In this document: in pieces, positions 1 through 6,766 of the stretch
Numbering within the stretch: the stretch's first letter is position 1
How the letters are laid out: every line of letters starts with the position of its first letter
Notes under the pieces: generated by a model
Database searches by the model: none
What the model saw: only the letters and a program-made list of their open reading frames with translations
What the model was told of the DNA's origin: nothing
Assembly: GCA_903909435.1 (NCBI GenBank)
Contig: CAIVVT010000051.1
Span: 52,910 to 116,909, forward strand
Reading direction: 5' to 3'
Source of the DNA: an uncultured Acidobacteriia bacterium
Lineage (GTDB): Bacteria; Acidobacteriota; Terriglobia; Bryobacterales; Bryobacteraceae
DNA length: 64,000 bases
Position numbers and translations under genes: made by a program

Positions 1-31
1 GATGACTCAAGCCTGTCAGCAACAACTTCAT
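1..31 (-). CDS. hemA: Glutamyl-tRNA reductase HemA, N-terminal fragment cut by the window edge
   Basis: Only the first ten codons are in the window. Read on the minus strand from the ATG at 31-29 they give MKLLLTGLSH, which matches the start of HemA, the NADPH-dependent enzyme that reduces glutamyl-tRNA to glutamate-1-semialdehyde at the beginning of tetrapyrrole synthesis. In the family this strand is followed by a K-T-A-P motif, which would lie outside the window. The gene begins 25 nt after the stop of the CcsA/HemX-like gene on the same strand, and ccsA/hemX-hemA is a very common pair. The call rests on ten residues plus this context. Confidence 0.65.
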   Translation of the reverse strand, partial: MKLLLTGLSH

Positions 32-56
32 GAGTAAGGCAGATTCCCCAGCAGCG

Positions 57-893
57 TTATCTGACCATCAGCGGCCGCAGTCCCACGTGGGCGGCCCAGG
101 TCAACCCGCAGAATCCCAGTACGGCCAAGGCTAGAAACGCAGCCTTGCGCCCCCGCCACCCGGCGGAAGTGCGGAGAAACAGCATGACCAGGTAGAAACC
201 CCAGGTCATGAGCGAGACCGCAATTTTCGGTTCGCTGATCCACTTGACTCCTAGTTCGATGGAGGCCCACGTGCTTCCCGCGATGACCGCCAGCGTGATG
301 GCCACGAATCCGATGCTCATGGAATGGGTGATGATCGTATCGAGCGTACCCAGCGGCGGCACGCGCTCGATGTCCAGGAAACCCAGGAACGAACCAGTCA
401 TCTGCTTCTTCTTCAGCCGCTTCTCCTGCAGCAAATAGAACAGCGCGGCGCCGGCGCTCAGAAGCAATGCGGAATAGCCGACCAGAACCAGAACGATGTG
501 CACCAGCAGCCAGATGTCGCGGATCTGGCGGTTGGCCCACGGCGCGATGGGCGCTCCCATGGCGGCAGCCACGCTCAGCACGGCGACCAGCGGGAACACG
601 AACAGGCTGAGTCCCACGAACCGGTAACGCCAGTAGACCAGCAGGAACACGACGGCGAACATGAACGAGCACATCGAGGCCGTCTCGAAGAAGTTCCCCA
701 CCGGGATATGGCCCAGCGCCCGGGAGTGCTCGGCGATCGAAACGAAATGGAACACGACGGCCGTTTGGATTGCCGCCAGAGCAAACTGGAACATGCGTGT
801 TTCACGACGGAGCAGGGTCAGGATGGAATCCGCGAGCCCCACCAGATACAGCGCGGCGGCGACGCGCAACCACAATATAGGAAAATCGTTCAT
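57..893 (-). CDS. Cytochrome c assembly protein, CcsA/HemX (YpjD) family
   Basis: A 278-residue polytopic membrane protein with about eight hydrophobic segments (for example residues 7-25, 62-85, 95-115, 128-150, 190-212, 222-240, 252-272). The segment around residues 207-235 (W-A-S-I ... W-I-S-E-P-K ... L-M-T-W) aligns with the tryptophan-rich WxWxPKE region of CcsA/CcmC haem-handling proteins, though the first part is degenerate, as in HemX/YpjD members. The family acts in the cytoplasmic membrane in haem delivery for cytochrome c maturation or in controlling HemA. The 25-nt spacing to hemA on the same strand supports co-transcription and the HemX-like reading. It is divergent from the SDR gene that starts near 1014. 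Confidence 0.82.
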   Translation of the reverse strand: MNDFPILWLRVAAALYLVGLADSILTLLRRETRMFQFALAAIQTAVVFHFVSIAEHSRALGHIPVGNFFETASMCSFMFAVVFLLVYWRYRFVGLSLFVFPLVAVLSVAAAMGAPIAPWANRQIRDIWLLVHIVLVLVGYSALLLSAGAALFYLLQEKRLKKKQMTGSFLGFLDIERVPPLGTLDTIITHSMSIGFVAITLAVIAGSTWASIELGVKWISEPKIAVSLMTWGFYLVMLFLRTSAGWRGRKAAFLALAVLGFCGLTWAAHVGLRPLMVR

Positions 894-1013
894 GCCACAG
901 GCACTTTCATTGACTCCAACGGAGGCTTCCGCAGGCCCAGCCAGTCATATCTCGGACGTTAACCTCAGTATAACTTGACGACCCCGTGCATGCCGTCGTG
1001 GCATGCTATGGCC

Positions 1014-1739
1014 ATGGTAGTGAATCTCAAAGGGAAAACGGCTCTGGTGACGGGCGGATCCAGGGGCATCGGCCTGGCGATTGCGGCACGGCTGATCGAG
1101 GCGGGGGCCTCGGTGGCCATCTGCTCCAAGCGTGCGGAGAGTGTCGAGGAGGGTTTGAAGGCGCTGACGGGGCGCTTTCCCCAGGCTGGCGTAAAGATTG
1201 CAGGCATTGCGGCCGATGTCTCGAACCGGGACTCGGTGGCCGCCCTGTTTGCCTGGTTCGACCAGCAATTCGGGAACCTGGACATCCTGGTGAACAACGC
1301 CGGAGTAGGGATTTTCAAGAACCTCGCCGAGATGAACGCGGAGGAATGGAGAACGGTTCTGGGAACGAACCTGGACGGCGTCTACTACTGCATTCACGAG
1401 GCGCTGCCCAGACTCAAGCAGCGCGGAGGGGGCTGGATCGTGAACATAGCGAGTCTTGCAGGAAAGAACGCCTTCGCCGGCGGGGCCGCCTACAACGCCT
1501 CCAAGTTCGGTTTGTGCGGAATGTCTGAAGCAGTGATGCTGGACCACCGATATGAGGGTATTAAGATCACCACCGTGCTACCGGGCAGTGTGAGCACAGG
1601 CTTTGGACTGTCGGCGGAGGCGGAGTGGAAGATCGCGCCAGAGGATGTTGCGGATGCCGTGGCGATGGTGCTGGGCATGCCGGACAGGACGCTGATCAGT
1701 CATGTGGAAATACGGCCCTCAAGACCGCCAAAGAAGTAG
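1014..1739 (+). CDS. Short-chain dehydrogenase/reductase (SDR), classical type
   Basis: A NAD(P)(H)-dependent Rossmann oxidoreductase of 241 residues. Visible motifs are the glycine-rich cofactor loop TGGSRGIG (residues 13-20), the NNAG motif (about 94-97), and the catalytic Ser147 with Tyr160-x-x-x-Lys164 (YNASK). Length and motif spacing are those of a classical SDR such as FabG-like 3-oxoacyl reductases, but the substrate cannot be read from sequence. The frame is open from a TTG at 975 and has further ATGs at 990 and 1008. I prefer the ATG at 1014 because it leaves the usual short N-terminus before the first beta strand. No strong Shine-Dalgarno sequence settles the start. Confidence 0.88.
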   Translation: MVVNLKGKTALVTGGSRGIGLAIAARLIEAGASVAICSKRAESVEEGLKALTGRFPQAGVKIAGIAADVSNRDSVAALFAWFDQQFGNLDILVNNAGVGIFKNLAEMNAEEWRTVLGTNLDGVYYCIHEALPRLKQRGGGWIVNIASLAGKNAFAGGAAYNASKFGLCGMSEAVMLDHRYEGIKITTVLPGSVSTGFGLSAEAEWKIAPEDVADAVAMVLGMPDRTLISHVEIRPSRPPKK

Positions 1740-1774
1740 TTCAAGGCGGTGCCGGGGGCGGGAGAAACGGCAGT

Positions 1775-3202
1775 ATGAGCGAACCCACCCCGCAGAGCCG
1801 GTCGTCCCGGGCGACCAGTGCCCAAGGCCCGCCCGTGAAGGCTGGAATTCGACCCGGTCGAGGCCGGTCCAGCGCGGATCGGGCCCGGACAGACCAACGG
1901 CCGAAGTACGACCCCCGATCTGGAGTGCCCGCGGTTCGCGCGGTCCTGAATGAAGCAGAGCAAGCGCCCATGCGCAGTGCCCGGGCCGCGGTGCATGCGG
2001 GGCATTTCTGGCGCCATGAGCCCGAAAAGCACGAACGGACAAACCGGCACCTGAGCGAGGCGGGTGGACGCCTGAGGCTGGATCCGGACGAGAATGGGGG
2101 TGCGGCGGCGAGCCTCCAATCGGAATTGGAGAGCAGGATCGCCGGTCAGGCTGAAGCGGTCCGCGAGATCGTCAACGTCTATCAGATGCACCTCGCCGGT
2201 CTGGCGGCGCCCGGCCGGCCGGTTGGTGCGTTGCTTCTGCTGGGCCCCACCGGCACCGGCAAGACCAGGATTGTGGAGGCGATGGCCGAAGCGCTGGTGG
2301 GCACGCCGCGGGCGGTTCTCAAGATCGACTGCGGGGAGTTCCAGCACAGTCACGAGATTGCGAAGCTGGTCGGCTCGCCGCCCGGTTACCTGGGTCATCG
2401 TGAAACGCATCCGCTGCTGAGCCAGGAAGCGTTGAATCAGTACCACACGGAGCGCGTGAAGGTCAGTTTCGTGCTCTTCGACGAGATCGAGAAAGCCTCC
2501 GATGCGGTGTGGAACCTGCTGCTCGGGGTGCTCGACAAAGCGACGCTTACCCTAGGCGACAACCGGCGGGTGGACTTTTCGGACTCCATCATCTTCCTCA
2601 CCAGCAATCTGGGAGCAAGGGAGATGAGCGCGATCATGAATCCGGCCCTCGGCTTCGACGCGGGCTCGGTCACCAGTTGGAAGGAGTGTTCCGAGGACTC
2701 CATGAACCGCATTAAGCGTGCGGCCATCGAGGCAGCCCGGCGCAAGTTCACCCCGGAGTTCATCAACCGCCTGGACAAGCTGATCGTGTTTCACCCATTG
2801 GGCGAGAACGAATTGCGGCGCATCGTGGATATCGAACTCGGCCGCCTGCAGGATCGCATTCTCACAAATGCGGCGGCGGGCGGGTTCGTACTGAGCGTCA
2901 CCGCAGGCGTTCGCGAGCGTCTGCTCAGGGAAGGCGTGGATCCCAGATATGGCGCCCGTCACTTGCGGCGAGCCATCGAGTCGCTGATCGTGCAGCCGCT
3001 ATCCAGCCTGGTCGCGAGCGGTAAGGTGCGTCAGGGCGACATGGTCGAGATCGGCGACGATGGCGGAGTGCGCCTGGCGTTCTGCTTGGTTGGCCAGGAC
3101 CTGTCCCTGCAGACCATGAGCAATTCTGCCGGGCCCAGCGTCGCGCCACTGCTCAGAATGGCGGCCGGGCTGGGAGCCGAAGCGGACTCTGCCAGGGTGT
3201 GA
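1775..3202 (+). CDS. Single-ring Clp/Hsp100-type AAA+ ATPase with long disordered N-terminus
   Basis: A 476-residue ATPase. Residues 1-110 are rich in Ser, Arg, Pro and Gly and look disordered. From about residue 114 it follows the second ATPase ring (D2) of ClpA/ClpB: Walker A GPTGTGKT (157-164), pore loop GYLG (204-207), Walker B VLFDEIEK (233-240), sensor 1 TSNLG (276-280), an arginine-finger region FTPEFINRLD, and sensor 2 in YGARHLRR followed by the D2 small domain. There is no ClpN domain, no first ring and no ClpX zinc finger. It should be an ATP-dependent unfoldase or disaggregase; the target is unknown. The ATG at 1775 follows GGAG by about 10 nt; the frame is open further upstream but there overlaps the SDR gene. 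Confidence 0.82.
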   Translation: MSEPTPQSRSSRATSAQGPPVKAGIRPGRGRSSADRARTDQRPKYDPRSGVPAVRAVLNEAEQAPMRSARAAVHAGHFWRHEPEKHERTNRHLSEAGGRLRLDPDENGGAAASLQSELESRIAGQAEAVREIVNVYQMHLAGLAAPGRPVGALLLLGPTGTGKTRIVEAMAEALVGTPRAVLKIDCGEFQHSHEIAKLVGSPPGYLGHRETHPLLSQEALNQYHTERVKVSFVLFDEIEKASDAVWNLLLGVLDKATLTLGDNRRVDFSDSIIFLTSNLGAREMSAIMNPALGFDAGSVTSWKECSEDSMNRIKRAAIEAARRKFTPEFINRLDKLIVFHPLGENELRRIVDIELGRLQDRILTNAAAGGFVLSVTAGVRERLLREGVDPRYGARHLRRAIESLIVQPLSSLVASGKVRQGDMVEIGDDGGVRLAFCLVGQDLSLQTMSNSAGPSVAPLLRMAAGLGAEADSARV

Positions 3203-3255
3203 GAGGGCGCGGGTGGAAGGAAGCGCCCAACACCTCGGGGACCCGATTCTCCAGA

Positions 3256-4467
3256 CTACTCGCGCATTCTCCAGGGCGAACGTTCGCTCCACCCTTCCAA
3301 TGTCTGGGTGGCCCAGGTGATCGTCTTCTCCGTATGGCAGGATGTGCAGGGGCTCGGGATCTTGCTCCGCTCCGTCATGGCCGGCGTGATGAATCTGAAC
3401 GTGTGGCTGCGCACGAAATCGTCAGGGGTGGTCTGCTCGATGCGCGGCATGTGGCACGCCACGCATTCGTTGCCCTCGCTTCCGGCTTTGTGATGCGTGT
3501 GTTCCGTAATCGAAGCCGCATGTGGGCCGTTAGGCGAGCCCGGCCCGTGGCACTGCAGGCACATCTCGGAAGGCGGGCGGAGCAGATCCGCATCGTAGCT
3601 CGTCCCGTGCGGGTCGTGGCAACTGAAGCAGGTCACGCCGTGAGTGTACATGGCACTCTGAACGAAGTCGTTGCCTTGCATCCGGTTCTTGTGCGCGGTG
3701 CCATCGGCGAAATGGGTGAAGCTGGTTTCGCCCAAACGATGCTCCTCCAATTGCCAGAAGTCGCTGAGATGATTCCGCATGTTGAAACCCACCGGCCAAT
3801 CGACGTGCTGGCCTTCGATGGGATCGCGCGGGGGGCGGCCTTGCGAGTGGCACTGAATGCAGGTGTCGCTGGCGCGCACCGGATCGAGCCTGCCCGGATT
3901 CACAATCGTGTCGCGCGCCGGGCTCTTGACGTGGACGCTGCCTGGTCCGTGGCAGCGCTCGCAGCCCACGTTCCACTCCGTCACGGTCCTGGTGCGCAGG
4001 TTGTAATTCACTGAGTGGCACCCGTCGCAAAGCGGGCCCGTCGGCCGCTTCATGTTGTCCGCCGGATACAGTCCGGACCACCAGTCGGTCCCGCTCTTCA
4101 CGAAGTAAGGCAGCCACTTGGAGTGCGCCACGTCCCATTGGGCCGGCAAGGGGAAGTAGTCGTCGCCCACCTTCGTGAAATAGCGCTGCTTCCACTTGCT
4201 GCCGTACACGAAGGCGATGTCCTGCTTCGTAAACGTGACCAGCGGGTTGGCCTTGGAAAGGTCAGGCAGAATGGCCTCGGGATCCTGGGCGGGATCGCGC
4301 ACGACGTTCGCCATTCTGGTCTTCTTCCAGCGCTCGTAGAGGGCGCGATGGCAGGTCTTGCAGGCCGCTGAACCGATGTAGGCCGGCTCTGCGGAATCCG
4401 CGGTTGCAGCCACCGCTGGAACGAGGAGACACGCCGCGAGAACTCCCAGGAATGGTCCTCTGTGCAT
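3256..4467 (-). CDS. Octaheme c-type cytochrome, exported
   Basis: A 403-residue protein with a Sec signal peptide (residues 1-22) and eight CxxCH haem c attachment motifs at residues 36-40, 147-151, 169-173, 203-207, 280-284, 303-307, 335-339 and 374-378, plus many further histidines that may be distal ligands. The C-x-x-C-H-G-P-G motifs (169, 303) are typical of the cytochrome c554/multihaem family. It should lie in the periplasm or outer envelope and carry electrons; no catalytic site such as CxxCK is visible, so electron transfer is more likely than nitrite or hydroxylamine reduction. It stands alone, convergent with the AAA+ gene, with no adjacent menaquinol dehydrogenase or porin. Confidence 0.9.
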   Translation of the reverse strand: MHRGPFLGVLAACLLVPAVAATADSAEPAYIGSAACKTCHRALYERWKKTRMANVVRDPAQDPEAILPDLSKANPLVTFTKQDIAFVYGSKWKQRYFTKVGDDYFPLPAQWDVAHSKWLPYFVKSGTDWWSGLYPADNMKRPTGPLCDGCHSVNYNLRTRTVTEWNVGCERCHGPGSVHVKSPARDTIVNPGRLDPVRASDTCIQCHSQGRPPRDPIEGQHVDWPVGFNMRNHLSDFWQLEEHRLGETSFTHFADGTAHKNRMQGNDFVQSAMYTHGVTCFSCHDPHGTSYDADLLRPPSEMCLQCHGPGSPNGPHAASITEHTHHKAGSEGNECVACHMPRIEQTTPDDFVRSHTFRFITPAMTERSKIPSPCTSCHTEKTITWATQTLEGWSERSPWRMRE

Positions 4468-4598
4468 AGGGATTGAGTATAACCCGGCCGCACGGGGAAG
4501 TTTCGCCGGCCAGTCGCGCGGCCCGGCCGCAAGTATCAGATTTGTGCCGGCTGAGCGGCGTCATTGAGCTGCCAATTCAGGCCGCCGCGATGAGGTCG

Positions 4599-5441
4599 TT
4601 ACTGTTCAAATAGCGCGTTTGCTTCTTCGTACGAGATCGGCCCGTCGAACACGCTGGCCAGCGATCCGGTCTCCTGGATCTCGCGCGCGATCCGGCGGGT
4701 CAGGCCGATCGCGGCCCGCGCAATGCCCGAGCCCGTACTGAGTCGCGCGACCCCGATCTGCTGCAATTGGCTAATCGGCGGAACGGCGGGGCCGATCAGG
4801 ATGTTCAGCGGGAAATGCAGCGCTTCGACGAATGCGCGGATCAGGTCTTCTTCTTGAATCCCAGGCACAAACACGCAATCGGCGCCTGCTTCGATGTAAG
4901 CGCGCAACCGGTCGAGGGCGATTTCAAAGCGTCTGGCAGGCTCGCCGATGCCAGCGAGGTACACATCGGTTCGGGCGTTGATGACCAGTGGCACCCCCAT
5001 GTCGTCGCCGACGCGCCGGATGGTCTGGATCTTGCGTACCTGCGTCTGCATTTCAACCAGTTCGCCGTGGGAACCGCCATCCAGGTCCTCGACGTTCAGG
5101 CCGACCGCGCCGGCTTCCAGCACCGCCGCCGTCGTGACGGCCGGGTCGTCGTAGCCGGCTTCGAGATCAGCCGTCACCGGGACGCCGACGCAGTCCGTGA
5201 TGCGCTTGACCGCGATCAGCATCTCCTCCGCGCGGATGTGCTGCCCGTCCGGATAGCCCAGTGAGAACGCGATGCCCGCGCTGGTCGTCCCGATCGCCGG
5301 AAACCCAGCGGCTTCAAAGACCCGCGCACTGGCGCAGTCCCAGGCGTTCGGCAGCACCAGCAGCGTCGGGCCGTGGTGGAGATCGCGGAGTCTCGTTGCT
5401 TTGACGGCCTGGTCGGTCATGACTCTCATGCTACGAATCAT
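4599..5441 (-). CDS. Isocitrate lyase / PEP mutase family enzyme
   Basis: A 280-residue TIM-barrel protein of the isocitrate lyase/phosphoenolpyruvate mutase superfamily. Visible signatures are L-P-N-A-W-D near the N-terminus, T-A-D-L-E-A-G-Y (the metal-binding Asp/Glu strand), N-V-E-D at about residues 122-125 and N-A-R-T-D for the phosphate or carboxylate site. Members cleave or rearrange C-C or C-P bonds of small oxo acids (oxaloacetate decarboxylase, 2,3-dimethylmalate lyase, phosphonomutase types). The isocitrate-lyase K-K-C-G-H loop is absent, so it is not a glyoxylate-shunt enzyme; the exact substrate is open. The ATG at 5420 (MTDQAV) is an equally good start and would shorten the protein by seven residues. 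Confidence 0.85.
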   Translation of the reverse strand: MIRSMRVMTDQAVKATRLRDLHHGPTLLVLPNAWDCASARVFEAAGFPAIGTTSAGIAFSLGYPDGQHIRAEEMLIAVKRITDCVGVPVTADLEAGYDDPAVTTAAVLEAGAVGLNVEDLDGGSHGELVEMQTQVRKIQTIRRVGDDMGVPLVINARTDVYLAGIGEPARRFEIALDRLRAYIEAGADCVFVPGIQEEDLIRAFVEALHFPLNILIGPAVPPISQLQQIGVARLSTGSGIARAAIGLTRRIAREIQETGSLASVFDGPISYEEANALFEQ

Positions 5442-5492
5442 ACCCCGCTCCAGGCCGGTCGCGGGTCTGCTGCTCCCGCGCTTACTTGTGAC

Positions 5493-6038
5493 CTAGCGTT
5501 TGCCGCTCTGCATGGCGGCCATGCGGGCCTGGCTCGCGCGCGTCAGGTGCGGCACCACGCCCACCATCCGCTCCAGCAGCATGAGTTGACCGCGATGGTG
5601 CATCTCGTGCTCCTTGACGCCCATGATCATCTCGAAGCGCGACTTGCCGTCCGGCGTCGCCCCGGGGCCGAAGGTCACCCACTCGCCCAAAACGTCCTCG
5701 GACAGGCCCTCCACCCAGTTCGCGAACCGTTCTCCGCTCGTGCGCAGAAGTTCCAGGATCTGCGCCTTGTCGCGCGGGACTCGCTCGTCGGCCCGCATCC
5801 CGGCGATAAACGCGGGAAAGTCGAAGCCCACCAGGGTCGTCAGACGCTCCCCGCCGTGGACCTGCTCCTGCAATCTGCTGGTCAGCGCGATGTGCACCAG
5901 CGTTTGTGCGATGGTCTGCGTCTCGGGCGTAGCTCGAAACCCGTAGTGCTCTTCACCGATGTCTTCGGCGATGGTGAGAGTATTCTTGCGGACTACGCGA
6001 AAGCTTGCTGCCAGTTCCCGGGCCCCATAGTAATTCAT
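5493..6038 (-). CDS. DinB-family four-helix-bundle protein
   Basis: A 181-residue protein of the DinB/YfiT-like metalloenzyme superfamily. The expected histidine triad is visible: His49 in L-V-H-I on helix 2, and His144 and His148 in K-E-H-E-M-H-H-R-G-Q-L on the last helix. Members are metal-dependent thiol S-transferases or uncharacterised stress proteins in the cytoplasm. The gene is the next one upstream of the PEP-mutase-like gene on the same strand, separated by about 50 nt, so the two may share a transcript. No substrate can be assigned. Confidence 0.85.
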   Translation of the reverse strand: MNYYGARELAASFRVVRKNTLTIAEDIGEEHYGFRATPETQTIAQTLVHIALTSRLQEQVHGGERLTTLVGFDFPAFIAGMRADERVPRDKAQILELLRTSGERFANWVEGLSEDVLGEWVTFGPGATPDGKSRFEMIMGVKEHEMHHRGQLMLLERMVGVVPHLTRASQARMAAMQSGKR

Positions 6039-6193
6039 GTAGCCAGTCTAGCGTTGGTCGGAAACCAGGCGTGCTGAACTTGATTCGCGACATCGCCACA
6101 CGGTGTTTCTGGAGGATACAGTCACAGGTTGAACGGATTAACGCGCCCGCTAGTCCTTTTACCTCCCAGCCCGCATAAGTCCTGGCGCACAAT

Positions 6194-6766
6194 ATGGACA
6201 TGGGCGCGGATTTTCGCAGACTGCTCGACGATCTGCACAAGGGCAACCGGGCCGCTTTGGACGACATGATGCCCGAGGTGTACTCGGAATTGCGCCGTCT
6301 GGCGGAGGGCTACATGCAGCGCGAGCGCCCGCAACATACTCTGCAGCCGACCGCCTTGGTGAACGAAGCCTACCTGAGGCTGATCGGCCAGGAGAGTGTG
6401 GACTGGAGCAACCGTGCCCAGCTGTTGGGCGTCGCGGCCCGCATGATGCGCCGCGTTCTGCTCGATCATGCCGCGGGTCACAATGCCGCCAAGCGCCCCG
6501 GGTTGCTGGCTCAAACGCAACTGGGCGAGGCTGAGGCGGTGGCGTTTCCCAAGCCCGTCGACATCGTCGACATGGACATCGCGCTCAACGAGTTGCAAGT
6601 TTTGGACCCGCAACTAGCCTCGCTGGTCGAACTGCGGTTTTTCGGCGGGCTGACCATCGACGAGGCTTCCGAAGTGCTGGGTACATCGCCCGCGACGGTG
6701 GAACGCGAGTGGGCGACCGCCCGGCTCTGGCTGCGCCGTAGATTGAACCGAGACCAACCCGCATGA
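6194..6766 (+). CDS. ECF-family RNA polymerase sigma factor
   Basis: A 190-residue sigma-70 family protein of the ECF type common in Acidobacteria and Planctomycetes (the TIGR02999-like group). Region 2 is visible as E-L-R-R-L-A-E ... P-T-A-L-V-N-E-A-Y-L-R-L and A-A-R-M-M-R-R-V-L-L-D-H-A, and region 4 as a helix-turn-helix near residues 140-180 (G-L-T-I-D-E-A-S-E-V-L-G-T-S-P-A-T-V-E). Its stop overlaps the start of the downstream kinase gene in an ATGA tetranucleotide, so the two are translationally coupled. This pair is a recurrent module in which the kinase is thought to act with the sigma factor; no anti-sigma factor gene is adjacent. Confidence 0.92.
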   Translation: MDMGADFRRLLDDLHKGNRAALDDMMPEVYSELRRLAEGYMQRERPQHTLQPTALVNEAYLRLIGQESVDWSNRAQLLGVAARMMRRVLLDHAAGHNAAKRPGLLAQTQLGEAEAVAFPKPVDIVDMDIALNELQVLDPQLASLVELRFFGGLTIDEASEVLGTSPATVEREWATARLWLRRRLNRDQPA

